A stretch of DNA of 64,000 bases from UBA2112 sp964596695 (GTDB lineage: Bacteria; Patescibacteriota; Saccharimonadia; Saccharimonadales; Saccharimonadaceae). The notes beneath the pieces are model-generated. The model saw only the letters and a list, made by a program, of their open reading frames with translations. It was not told the origin of the DNA and made no database searches. Both the position numbers and the translations under genes were made by a program. This document shows, piece after piece, positions 7,974 through 15,186 of this stretch. The stretch spans positions 62,001 to 126,000 of the forward strand of contig CAZQVE010000001.1 of the NCBI GenBank assembly GCA_964596695.1, read 5' to 3'. How positions within the stretch are numbered: position 1 is the stretch's first letter; each line of letters begins with the position of its first letter.

Positions 7974-8429
7974 CTACGATGCATCTTCCAGTGCCTCGTC
8001 ATATTCTAGTCCCCAACGCAGCGCGATTCGTGCCAGTAGCGACTGGTAAATCGATACTTTTTCTGGCTTCGGATCATTCGACAGGTTGTGCATCAAATCT
8101 CGTGCCTTAACTTGACTCGCTGCGTACGATTCCAGCACTTCTTTCTCATATGATTCATACGATTCGCCAGGTTCTTTACTCAAAATGATGACGACTTTCA
8201 CTACTTTATCCTCGTCGAAACCTTCGTTTCGTAAATCATCTGCCGTATAGTCAGTGTCTTCAATGATATCGTGCAAAACTGCTGCTTCCTGAAAGTGTTT
8301 CGGAAATCCCGCAAGTTTGAGCATCTTCATAACGGCCAGCGGATGAGTAATGTACGGCTCGCCTCCACGACGAAGCTGACCTTCATGACCCTTGGTTGCT
8401 ACTTGGATGGCTTGTTCTGTTGCTGCCAT
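7974..8429 (-). CDS. HD-domain protein, (p)ppGpp hydrolase-like
   Basis: A 151-residue protein corresponding to the N-terminal HD hydrolase domain of RelA/SpoT proteins. Seen: AIQVATKGHEGQLRRGGEPYITHPLAV, the HD pair in AVLHDIIEDTDYT, and KARDLMHNLS. A stand-alone domain of this size resembles small alarmone hydrolases (MESH1-like), acting on (p)ppGpp or a similar pyrophosphorylated nucleotide. The ATG at 8427-8429 is preceded by AAAGGTGAG; an in-frame GTG at 8438 overlaps that site and is rejected. Confidence 0.82.
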   Translation of the reverse strand: MAATEQAIQVATKGHEGQLRRGGEPYITHPLAVMKMLKLAGFPKHFQEAAVLHDIIEDTDYTADDLRNEGFDEDKVVKVVIILSKEPGESYESYEKEVLESYAASQVKARDLMHNLSNDPKPEKVSIYQSLLARIALRWGLEYDEALEDAS

Positions 8430-8472
8430 ATCTCTCACCTTTCTGCTGCGAGTGGAGATAAAAAAACCGGCT

Positions 8473-8511
8473 CTTCACTGCACAACAAAATCTTAGTTGT
8501 TGTTAGTGAAG
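8473..8511. other. Intergenic hairpin
   Basis: Imperfect inverted repeat: CTTCACT (8473-8479) with AGTGAAG (8505-8511), reinforced by ACAACAA and TTGTTGT inside. It lies between the HD gene start and the terminator of the flavoprotein gene; role unknown. Confidence 0.4.
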
Positions 8512-8596
8512 CAACCGCATTGGACGGAATCTTTCTCGATTCCCGCTGAACCTACTTCTAACTCTTTTATAGCACGACGTGTTACTTTATGCAAGC

Positions 8597-8625
8597 ACAA
8601 CCGGCGCCTCACGAGCGCCGGTTGT
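8597..8625 (-). terminator. GC-rich hairpin after flavoprotein gene
   Basis: An 11-bp perfect stem (ACAACCGGCGC, 8597-8607, with 8615-8625) and a 7-base loop just beyond the stop of 8632-10683. The T-run is weak, but the position fits a terminator. Confidence 0.65.
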
Positions 8626-8631
8626 GTACAT

Positions 8632-10683
8632 TCAATCGAAAACTTCTCCAACGCGAAGTAGGTTTGCTGCGCGTCGCGCCAGCGCGATCGTGCGCGGACT
8701 ATTCGCCCACATAGAAGCAGTATTTTCCTTGATACCCTTGGCAAACGTATCCTGCTCGCGGCCGGTCAGCGGCAATGCCGCAGCCGGACCACTAATCACG
8801 ACTTGGCCGCTCGTACCCATCTGGCGGCCTACAATCGCACGGCTACCAAGCTCCGGCACGAACGCATCAACCGTTTGGCCGTTCTCGAAAGTTTTCGAAA
8901 GATCTGACTCCAACGTACTACAGTCAATGACCATGTCGACGATTTCGACGATACCGTCGTCACGCGTGATTGTCACGCCGCCATCCATGGACTCATATTC
9001 TTCGGTGATCTTCTGCGTACGCGGGAAGATGAGCAGCGTGTCACTCGGCGTGTCGTCAGGTTCGGCGATAAACGAGCTGAGCTGTCGATAGCGGGAACGG
9101 TTAGTGTCGCAAAATTCCTGACGATTACGGAAGTTAGTGCCGTACCATACGAGTGTTGCCGGGCCGCCCATCTGGACAGTTGACTTGCCATAGGCCTCTT
9201 TGGGGCCAAGTCGCGTCAATAGTTCAGCGATTACGCGGCCAGTGTCGCCGCCACCTTTTATGGCGATACGCTTGCCCTTGAACATCTGCATTGGGAATTT
9301 ATTTTCAGGATTAGCGAAGTAGCTAAATACCTCCTGTGCGGTCACAAGGTTTCCATAATATCCCTGCGGTTCGCGTTCGCCGGCACCCGGAAACATCTGT
9401 ACGTATTTGCCGGCAACACCGAATAGCTGGTTGGTCTTTTTATCCCGGACAACTACTTTCTGCTCGTTACCCGCTTTTATGATATCCACATATTCAACAT
9501 CTAGCATCGTCTCAGCGCTAAAGAATTGGTTAAGCGCAGCCGTGTCGCCAAGCTCTAGGTTGGTCGGGTATGTTTCGGTCGCAAAGTCAGTCGCCTGGAT
9601 GACGGCGTTCGGGCCGAACGGATTCAGGTTGCCATCTTCGCCAGGCAACCCGGCAACATCGTTTTTCTGTGTGCGGAAGTTGCGGCTATTGATATAGAAC
9701 ACGGGGCGTTCGCCGTAACTACGAAACTGTCCGCCTAAACGGTTGCCTGCATCAATCGTGACGATCCGGGCATCAGGTTTCTGCGCGCGCAGCTCGGCCG
9801 CGTACACGGAGCCCTGTACGCCGGCACCAACGATGACGATATCGGCGGTCAAGCTACCTTTGCTCGAAGCTTCCTCTTTCAGCTTGTCGGATTGACGCTT
9901 GCTGGCTTTGTCGATGCCCTTCATGAGTGTCTTACGACCCTCGGTATCGGTCATAACGCCAATCAGGTATGGTGTCAGTTGACGATGCATCTCTTGCTCG
10001 CCCTGCGTACCGTCCATCAGTGTGTCACGTGAATTCGTAAAGGACTTGATACCTTCGCGAACGCTGTCCATACCATGTATCTTACGCAGTGTTTTCTTTA
10101 GCAGGCCAAGACGCTGTGTGCGGTAATGGTGTGCCTGCCTCTGCCCTTCAGCCTGCTGATTACGGGTTTCGGCACCAAACGAGACAGAACTCCTTACGGC
10201 ACGTTCACCAAGTCTTTCCAGTAAGTTAAACTTAGCCCTCTCGATAAGCGCAGCTCTTTCTAACGATTCTGCGGACGCCGGAGGCTGGGGGACAGGAGGC
10301 TGGGGGACAGGACGGCGCGGAGGCTCAAAGCGCGATTTCGGAGAAATAGGATTGTCGACAATGATGCCGGTATAGTCGAACGAATTCCGTTCGGCCGCCG
10401 TCGAGCGACCATCAAAGACCCGGCGGGCTTCTTGGATCTTGTCATCAGACTTCACTTCGTTCTTTCCGATAAACGATAGACGTGGAGGCGAAGAAATCTT
10501 GTTAAACTCGTTGTTGATATCGTCGAAAACTTTTTTGCGCCTGTTTATGTACTCCTCATTGAGAAGCGGTTTCTCTTCCTTAGGCTCTAGAAAATTGTCG
10601 TAGCCCCTCGTGCCATACTCAGTCTGCTCCGACTCAAACGATGAAGCGACATACGGTTTGATTGAATAATAATCGTTTTCCAC
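8632..10683 (-). CDS. Large FAD/NAD(P)-dependent oxidoreductase with N-terminal extension
   Basis: A 683-residue protein starting at GTG 10683 behind AAAGGAAC. Residues 1-280 are polar, charged and partly Pro-rich (PPRRPVPQPPVPQPP, near 121-135) with no recognised fold. A Rossmann dinucleotide site follows at about 281-300 (DIVIVGAGVQGS), with a flavoprotein continuation DAGNRLGGQFRSYG, and a second glycine motif (RIAIKGGGDTGRVIAELL) further on. The C-terminal part resembles flavin monooxygenase or pyridine-nucleotide oxidoreductase folds; the substrate is unknown. No signal peptide or membrane segment. A DNA-level tandem duplication encodes the VPQPP repeat. Confidence 0.75.
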   Translation of the reverse strand: MENDYYSIKPYVASSFESEQTEYGTRGYDNFLEPKEEKPLLNEEYINRRKKVFDDINNEFNKISSPPRLSFIGKNEVKSDDKIQEARRVFDGRSTAAERNSFDYTGIIVDNPISPKSRFEPPRRPVPQPPVPQPPASAESLERAALIERAKFNLLERLGERAVRSSVSFGAETRNQQAEGQRQAHHYRTQRLGLLKKTLRKIHGMDSVREGIKSFTNSRDTLMDGTQGEQEMHRQLTPYLIGVMTDTEGRKTLMKGIDKASKRQSDKLKEEASSKGSLTADIVIVGAGVQGSVYAAELRAQKPDARIVTIDAGNRLGGQFRSYGERPVFYINSRNFRTQKNDVAGLPGEDGNLNPFGPNAVIQATDFATETYPTNLELGDTAALNQFFSAETMLDVEYVDIIKAGNEQKVVVRDKKTNQLFGVAGKYVQMFPGAGEREPQGYYGNLVTAQEVFSYFANPENKFPMQMFKGKRIAIKGGGDTGRVIAELLTRLGPKEAYGKSTVQMGGPATLVWYGTNFRNRQEFCDTNRSRYRQLSSFIAEPDDTPSDTLLIFPRTQKITEEYESMDGGVTITRDDGIVEIVDMVIDCSTLESDLSKTFENGQTVDAFVPELGSRAIVGRQMGTSGQVVISGPAAALPLTGREQDTFAKGIKENTASMWANSPRTIALARRAANLLRVGEVFD

Positions 10684-10868
10684 CTTGTTCCTTTATACTT
10701 ATTACTGCTTTCGTCCTTTTGGATTCATACGACGGCATGAATCGGCACTCATCAGCACGAGCCTCACTCGTGGAGCAGTAGACAAGCATACGTACATGAG
10801 CGGTGGCAAACCGGCCATATAGTATGCCTGTCTGCCACCCCTTCCATGTAAAGTAGTGTGGATGTGTG

Positions 10869-11639
10869 CTACGACAGCTCGTCCAGGAAGTCGAGGATGA
10901 CCTCTTCCGCCTGAACAGCAACTTCTTCTTGACTGAAGAAGCTGTTGACTGGCACCACCTGGATGGTAGAGCCAGCGATACCTGCCGTGTCGACACCGTT
11001 GACGCGGTCGAGCAACCGGAACCGGAGATCATCCCGCTGGTTGAAATTCAGTTGCTGACTGCAGGTGAAATCGACCGTGTTATTGAACAGATTCGGCTGT
11101 CGAACGAGTGGTGACGGCTGGATGCCGTAGAACCGATCGATGAACAGCCGGGCGTTGTTGGCGATGACATCCGAGTCGTAGCCGCTGTACGCCGACAGTT
11201 GCAGATTGTATCCGCGCCCATCGAAAGAGGCCGATTCGAAACTGCCGCCGTTCACGAACAACATGCTGAACGGCAGACCGAAATCCGTGTGTCGGAAATC
11301 CGTCTCAACCTTCCAGCCGCCTCTATCCCGTGCGACGTTGAGACGTACAGGACCCATCGGGACATCCGGCTTGGCGCCGACGGCCAGCTTGGCCACGATG
11401 CGTTCGATGCGTGGTGCGAACTGCTCGTCGTTGACCCATTTCCGAGTCCGAACCAGCAGCTCGTTGAGCCCTTGTTCTGCTCGCGCCTCCCGGATCTCGG
11501 TCATGCCCTTCAGCTGTTCGACCAGCCGTTGAGCACGATCTTTGGCTGGGAATGCCGTGAACTTCAGGATGATGAGTCCGTTTTCGAGCGTCGCCTTGAC
11601 GTCCGCGAACGGCGGGGACAACGGTGACAGTGCGGTCAT
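10869..11639 (-). CDS. Conserved-looking protein of unknown function
   Basis: A 256-residue soluble protein from the ATG at 11637-11639 (AGAGAGG upstream); longer in-frame starts extend into the structured leader and are less likely. Regular alternation of charged and hydrophobic residues, no signal peptide, no membrane segment, no motif I recognise. Preceded by a long leader with a consensus promoter (11838-11866) and a stem-loop (11720-11769), so it is probably separately regulated. Followed by 185 bases without a gene. Confidence 0.6.
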   Translation of the reverse strand: MTALSPLSPPFADVKATLENGLIILKFTAFPAKDRAQRLVEQLKGMTEIREARAEQGLNELLVRTRKWVNDEQFAPRIERIVAKLAVGAKPDVPMGPVRLNVARDRGGWKVETDFRHTDFGLPFSMLFVNGGSFESASFDGRGYNLQLSAYSGYDSDVIANNARLFIDRFYGIQPSPLVRQPNLFNNTVDFTCSQQLNFNQRDDLRFRLLDRVNGVDTAGIAGSTIQVVPVNSFFSQEEVAVQAEEVILDFLDELS

Positions 11640-11719
11640 GTGAGTTGCCTCTCTCTTGGCTGTGACCATGTACAGATAGATGAAACTCCTTGACCAGACG
11701 TAACCTATAGCGGTTGGTC

Positions 11720-11769
11720 TGACCTGAGCCAGCAAGGGGCGACGAGTCGTCACCTGGTGGCTCAGGTCA
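11720..11769 (-). other. Leader stem-loop upstream of 10869-11639
   Basis: A 12-bp perfect stem (11720-11731 with 11758-11769) encloses a smaller palindrome GACGAGTCGTC (11741-11751). It lies within the predicted 5' leader of the unknown gene. The interval 11640-11912 otherwise holds only promoter elements. Confidence 0.5.
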
Positions 11770-11837
11770 TACACTACTTGTGTGTATGCTTGTCAATGTG
11801 CTTTGAATTGGCATAAGCCTTTCACAAAACACTATAG

Positions 11838-11866
11838 ATTTTATCATAGATTAGCTTTTTTGTCAA
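11838..11866 (-). promoter_or_regulatory. Consensus promoter for 10869-11639
   Basis: TTGACA (minus strand, 11861-11866), 17-bp spacer, TAAAAT (11838-11843). A second TTGACA lies at 11791-11796 with only a poor -10 (TGTATG). The implied leader is about 190 bases. Confidence 0.7.
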
Positions 11867-11912
11867 TATAATATCATCGTATTTAAACCCGTTCTCGTCT
11901 TCCCGGAGGGTC

Positions 11913-12284
11913 TTAAACTGCCGTGCGGTCGCGGCTACCCAGAGTAACCAGATAGATAAGACCCCAGCTCACCAGTGCGTAAATAATAATCGCGACGAGC
12001 GAGCTGATATCGAACACTGCCGCGCCATACGTTGGTGTATACCCGAAAATGCCATAAAATGGCGCGACAAAGAAGCCACTGACAGCATAGATGAAGTCCA
12101 CGAAGACATTACCCTGGTTCGCTGCAAGTAGCAGTAGCAGCAATCGAACGAAGATAAATGCGATAATCACGCCAAATACGAAATAAATTAACCGTGCCAG
12201 CAAAACCGGTGCACCTACCGCCGGACGGTCTTCATCTACCTCGGTAACGGTACGGGTTCGGTGACTGTTAGCATGTTCTGCCAT
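11913..12284 (-). CDS. YggT-family-like integral membrane protein
   Basis: A 123-residue protein with a polar N-terminal tail of about 25 residues and three hydrophobic segments (about 27-52, 60-78, 88-112). The pattern FVDFIYAVSGFFVAPFYGIFG followed by FDISSLVAIIIYALVSWG matches the YggT family, whose members are small inner-membrane proteins linked in some bacteria to osmotic stress or division; the function is not established. AAGGAG precedes the ATG. Confidence 0.7.
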   Translation of the reverse strand: MAEHANSHRTRTVTEVDEDRPAVGAPVLLARLIYFVFGVIIAFIFVRLLLLLLAANQGNVFVDFIYAVSGFFVAPFYGIFGYTPTYGAAVFDISSLVAIIIYALVSWGLIYLVTLGSRDRTAV

Positions 12285-12414
12285 GATTTCTCCTTCTTAT
12301 GAGTTATGCATACCTATTGTAGGAGCGTCGCCGTTTTTCTTCTGTGAGAAAGGTTACATCTTTTCGTTCAGAGCAGATACTGATTGAACTGTGCATCCGA
12401 ATAAAGCATAAGTT

Positions 12415-12443
12415 TTGTGTTGTGATGGCTATAGCGCTATACT
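12415..12443 (+). promoter_or_regulatory. Promoter of glycosidase-like gene, leaderless type
   Basis: TTGTGT (12415-12420), 17-bp spacer, TATACT (12438-12443), then 7 bases to the ATG at 12451. Confidence 0.65.
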
Positions 12444-12450
12444 GACGACA

Positions 12451-13569
12451 ATGGAAAAGATCATCCGGCGCCTTGGCGCGATTCTCGGAACACTGCATGC
12501 TGAATACCGCCAGCTTATGAACCGCTATTTTGGCACGATGCAGTTTTTTACCGGTGACGCCAGGCAAATCTGCGAACAAATCGTTGATCAACTCTGGGAA
12601 GGTGACTTTTACCGGACTAGTTTGGGGCATTTTAATTTCTTCTGGATGCGAGACTTCGGCACCGTTTGCCAGTCTTTGGTGAAACTCGGCGAACACGAGC
12701 GTGTCCATAATACGCTGTCGTGGGTGCTGTTCCATTACCAACGAGCTGGCGATGTGACGACATGCATTGATCACGCGGGATATACGTTCAACGCGCCAGC
12801 CAAAAAAGGCGTTGATTCGCTTCCCTGGCTACTTCACTGCCTGGTCGTCAGCGACTACAAATTGAACAAAATGGAGCATCGATTCCTTGAGCGGATGTTG
12901 CGCCGTTATTGCAAGTCGTTCCTGACCGTCGAACACGGCGACTTACGTACGCAACATTACGCCGAAATGCGTGACGCCGTGTTTTATGATCGCAGCGCAT
13001 ATGCCTGGTCGCTGGTTGGTCGAATGGCTCAGTGCGTCGAGATACTCGGACTCAAGGGCTTTCCGTACAAGCCCGAATATTACCGCCAGGTACTGATTGA
13101 CCACTACTGGAACGGTGAGTTCTTCAAGGCCGATTTCGTCACCGATGTTTACAGTTCAGAATGCGCGCTCATGCCGTTTTTCCTTGGGGTTGTCGATGAC
13201 AAAGAAATGGCTGGAAAGACGTTTGACTACATCAACAAGGCCGGCCTGAACGCACTTTATCCGCTCCAGTATTGCCAGCAGCCATACGTATTCAAGTATC
13301 GCTGGGGTATGGGGCGATTTTTCATGAACAACTACACCGGTACGTCCATATGGACATGGCACGGCACATTCTACCTGTATACGCTCAGGAAGTACAAGCG
13401 GCCGGAATATAAGCAGCAATATGATAATTTCGCCGCGTTGATCGAACGACACGGGACTTACCCTGAACTCGTCAATCCGGATGGGTCGTGGTTCAAAACG
13501 CCGATTTATCGCAGTGACCCCGGCATGGTATGGGCGGCGCTATTCCTTGAGTTACCCGCCCCAAAGTAG
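12451..13569 (+). CDS. Six-hairpin glycosidase-like protein
   Basis: A 372-residue soluble protein. Features such as FNFFWMRDFGTVCQSL near the N terminus, repeated aromatic/acidic helices and WTWHGTFYLYTL near the C terminus are reminiscent of (alpha/alpha)6-barrel enzymes such as GH15 or amylo-alpha-1,6-glucosidase, in which a WxRD motif contacts the sugar. This assignment rests on pattern only; I cannot assign a catalytic acid with certainty. No signal peptide, so cytosolic. The start at 12451 is chosen because the promoter -10 ends 7 bases before it; the upstream in-frame ATG at 12415 coincides with the -35. Confidence 0.55.
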   Translation: MEKIIRRLGAILGTLHAEYRQLMNRYFGTMQFFTGDARQICEQIVDQLWEGDFYRTSLGHFNFFWMRDFGTVCQSLVKLGEHERVHNTLSWVLFHYQRAGDVTTCIDHAGYTFNAPAKKGVDSLPWLLHCLVVSDYKLNKMEHRFLERMLRRYCKSFLTVEHGDLRTQHYAEMRDAVFYDRSAYAWSLVGRMAQCVEILGLKGFPYKPEYYRQVLIDHYWNGEFFKADFVTDVYSSECALMPFFLGVVDDKEMAGKTFDYINKAGLNALYPLQYCQQPYVFKYRWGMGRFFMNNYTGTSIWTWHGTFYLYTLRKYKRPEYKQQYDNFAALIERHGTYPELVNPDGSWFKTPIYRSDPGMVWAALFLELPAPK

Positions 13570-13590
13570 AAGCTATAGCTTCGGGTCTTT
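13567..13590 (+). terminator. Probable terminator after glycosidase-like gene
   Basis: Short inverted repeat GAAGC-TATA-GCTTC followed by T-rich sequence (tcttttactttttatc), overlapping the stop codon region. Confidence 0.5.
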
Positions 13591-13720
13591 TACTTTTTAT
13601 CGCCATTTGCGGTACAATACACACAATTCCTCATCAGATGATGAGGTGGTCGTGGATTTTCACGAACAACGGTATCTTATCGAGACCCATTCGATAACGC
13701 ACAACTTAAGGGGAAATACA

Positions 13721-13846
13721 ATGAAACTCGACGAAGAAGCTGTCGGCGCGATCCAAGGCTGGACACTCTATATCTTAGCCTGTCTCCTTGTCGGCGCTGT
13801 CACGGGCGTTCTCCTCGGCATGATACTCGACAGTCTCGTCTTCTAG
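13721..13846 (+). CDS. 41-residue single-helix membrane peptide
   Basis: Short gene with AAGGGG before the ATG, encoding an acidic N terminus (MKLDEEAVGAIQ) and one hydrophobic helix (about 14-35). It has its own terminator immediately downstream and a TACAAT -10-like box near 13613-13618, so it is probably expressed on its own. Function unknown. Confidence 0.6.
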   Translation: MKLDEEAVGAIQGWTLYILACLLVGAVTGVLLGMILDSLVF

Positions 13847-13888
13847 ACGCCCTGAACCATACGAGTACCAAAACATTTCGTTCCTCGA

Positions 13889-13922
13889 AAACCCCCGCAC
13901 TGTTCATGCAGTCGGGGGTTTC
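13889..13922 (+). terminator. Terminator after 41-residue peptide gene
   Basis: Stem of ACCCCCG and CTG paired with CAG and CGGGGGT around a TTCATG loop, ending in TTTCTC. It may also serve the convergent GNAT gene. Confidence 0.7.
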
Positions 13923-13935
13923 TCATGTCGAATAG

Positions 13936-14373
13936 CTATATATCCTTAATCATTTCGGTATGGTACACACCGGCCCACTCGACACCATCACCAGTATCTT
14001 CATAGCCAAGCGCATGATAAAACGGTATGGCCTCCGGCGTGGAGTTAAGCCGTATACGCTTGCCGTCGCGATGCCGGACATTCATTTCGACTAACCTCAT
14101 AATCGCGCGTCCAATACCTCGGCGCTGGTATTCAGGTGCTGTCACCATACGGCGAACAACAAACTCAGTGTCATCTGCCTTGTCCAGCCTGACAGCGGAA
14201 ACGACTTGGCCATCATACGAGACAATCGTGTGAGTATTGTCGGGGTTACGATCATTGTCGCTCGGTTCGTTAATCTCGGGAGCTCCGACCGGTACGTCAA
14301 GCAGCTCATAACGGAGTTTTAGGACTTGTTTGAATCTTTCGTCATCGGGCGTAATCTGATCAATGCGTATCAT
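13936..14373 (-). CDS. GNAT-family N-acetyltransferase
   Basis: A 145-residue acyltransferase using acetyl-CoA. The acetyl-CoA pyrophosphate-binding motif is RRMVTAPEYQRRGIGRAIM (consensus Q/RxxGxG/A), followed by LNSTPEAIPFYHALGYEDTG, the usual C-terminal GNAT signature. The substrate cannot be inferred. TACAAT with an upstream TGG (extended -10) on the minus strand at 14380-14385 ends 6 bases before the ATG, so a leaderless mRNA is likely. Confidence 0.88.
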   Translation of the reverse strand: MIRIDQITPDDERFKQVLKLRYELLDVPVGAPEINEPSDNDRNPDNTHTIVSYDGQVVSAVRLDKADDTEFVVRRMVTAPEYQRRGIGRAIMRLVEMNVRHRDGKRIRLNSTPEAIPFYHALGYEDTGDGVEWAGVYHTEMIKDI

Positions 14374-14379
14374 GTGAAC

Positions 14380-14385
14380 ATTGTA
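14380..14385 (-). promoter_or_regulatory. Extended -10 of GNAT gene
   Basis: TGG-TACAAT on the minus strand, 6 bases upstream of the ATG at 14373; no Shine-Dalgarno. Confidence 0.55.
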
Positions 14386-14424
14386 CCAAAAATATTATTT
14401 CATATGCTGGATGTTTCTAGTAGT

Positions 14425-14444
14425 ATATGCTATAAATAGCATAT
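14425..14444. promoter_or_regulatory. 20-bp palindrome in divergent promoter region
   Basis: ATATGCTA (14425-14432), 4-base centre, TAGCATAT (14437-14444). Located between the GNAT gene and the lipoprotein gene, overlapping a TATAAA; a possible operator. Confidence 0.4.
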
Positions 14445-14508
14445 TGCCATATCGATGTGGAGTGGCTGCGAAGTCCGTAGCCCGCTATACCGAAGGAGTA
14501 CCTTGCAA

Positions 14509-15126
14509 ATGGTAAAAACAAGTCGCGCGATCGTCGCGTTGCTATCGGCCATCGTCGTTGCCCTAGGGCTGAGCAGCTGCACGCAGAACGATTCACGCCC
14601 GGAACCAGAATCATACACGACAACGGTACGACCGTCGCCAACTTCTGAACCGAGTAAAGCGTATAAACCCATTCCGTACGAATCCATCTCGGACAGCTGT
14701 GAGTACCCAAACTTTGAAGAAAAGGGTATCTGCATGCCCGTTCCGAAGGATATCGTCTATACGGTGACTTCGGACGAGCCTTCGACCGTGACGGTTACGT
14801 ATGCTATTCAGGACTCGCCAAGCTCGCTATGGGACCTCAGCCAACACGTGCGAGGTGCCCACGACAATGAGAACGACTTACTTGTTGACGTTTCGCCTGA
14901 AAAGCCGTGGACGGCAAAAGGACGGCTGTCCTACCCCGAGCGCTTCGCGGGAATAGAGGCAGTAGGCGGCAAACTTGTCTACCTCCGACCAAACTACACC
15001 TGCAGCATCGCCATCAATGGAGTAGTCGTCATCACAGACAACGACCCGGACAACAACGGCGAAGTCACCTGCATGCTCAGCGACGAATTCCTGGAGTTCA
15101 TGTCCACGGAGTATCGCAGCTACTAA
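14509..15126 (+). CDS. Lipoprotein of unknown function
   Basis: A 205-residue exported lipoprotein. Signal peptide MVKTSRAIVALLSAIVVALGLSSC with lipobox LSSC; a low-complexity linker rich in Pro, Ser, Thr and Glu follows, then a compact domain of about 150 residues with several cysteines. The start with AAGGAG ten bases upstream is preferred over the longer frame from 14455. Followed by a strong terminator. No family recognised. Confidence 0.75.
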   Translation: MVKTSRAIVALLSAIVVALGLSSCTQNDSRPEPESYTTTVRPSPTSEPSKAYKPIPYESISDSCEYPNFEEKGICMPVPKDIVYTVTSDEPSTVTVTYAIQDSPSSLWDLSQHVRGAHDNENDLLVDVSPEKPWTAKGRLSYPERFAGIEAVGGKLVYLRPNYTCSIAINGVVVITDNDPDNNGEVTCMLSDEFLEFMSTEYRSY

Positions 15127-15136
15127 ATCTCACCAA

Positions 15137-15177
15137 AAACCCCGCACCGGTTACCGGTGCGGGGTTTACTATTTTTT
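15137..15177. terminator. Bidirectional terminator between lipoprotein gene and dnaK
   Basis: A 14-bp perfect stem (15137-15150 with 15154-15167) followed by ATTTTTTT on the plus strand and AAAA on the other side. It serves the convergent pair 14509-15126 and dnaK. Confidence 0.9.
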
Positions 15178-15186
15178 TAGGGTGTT

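Noticed and set aside
10684..10868. Small gene between the flavoprotein and unknown gene
   Set aside because: Open frames there lack ribosome sites and look random.
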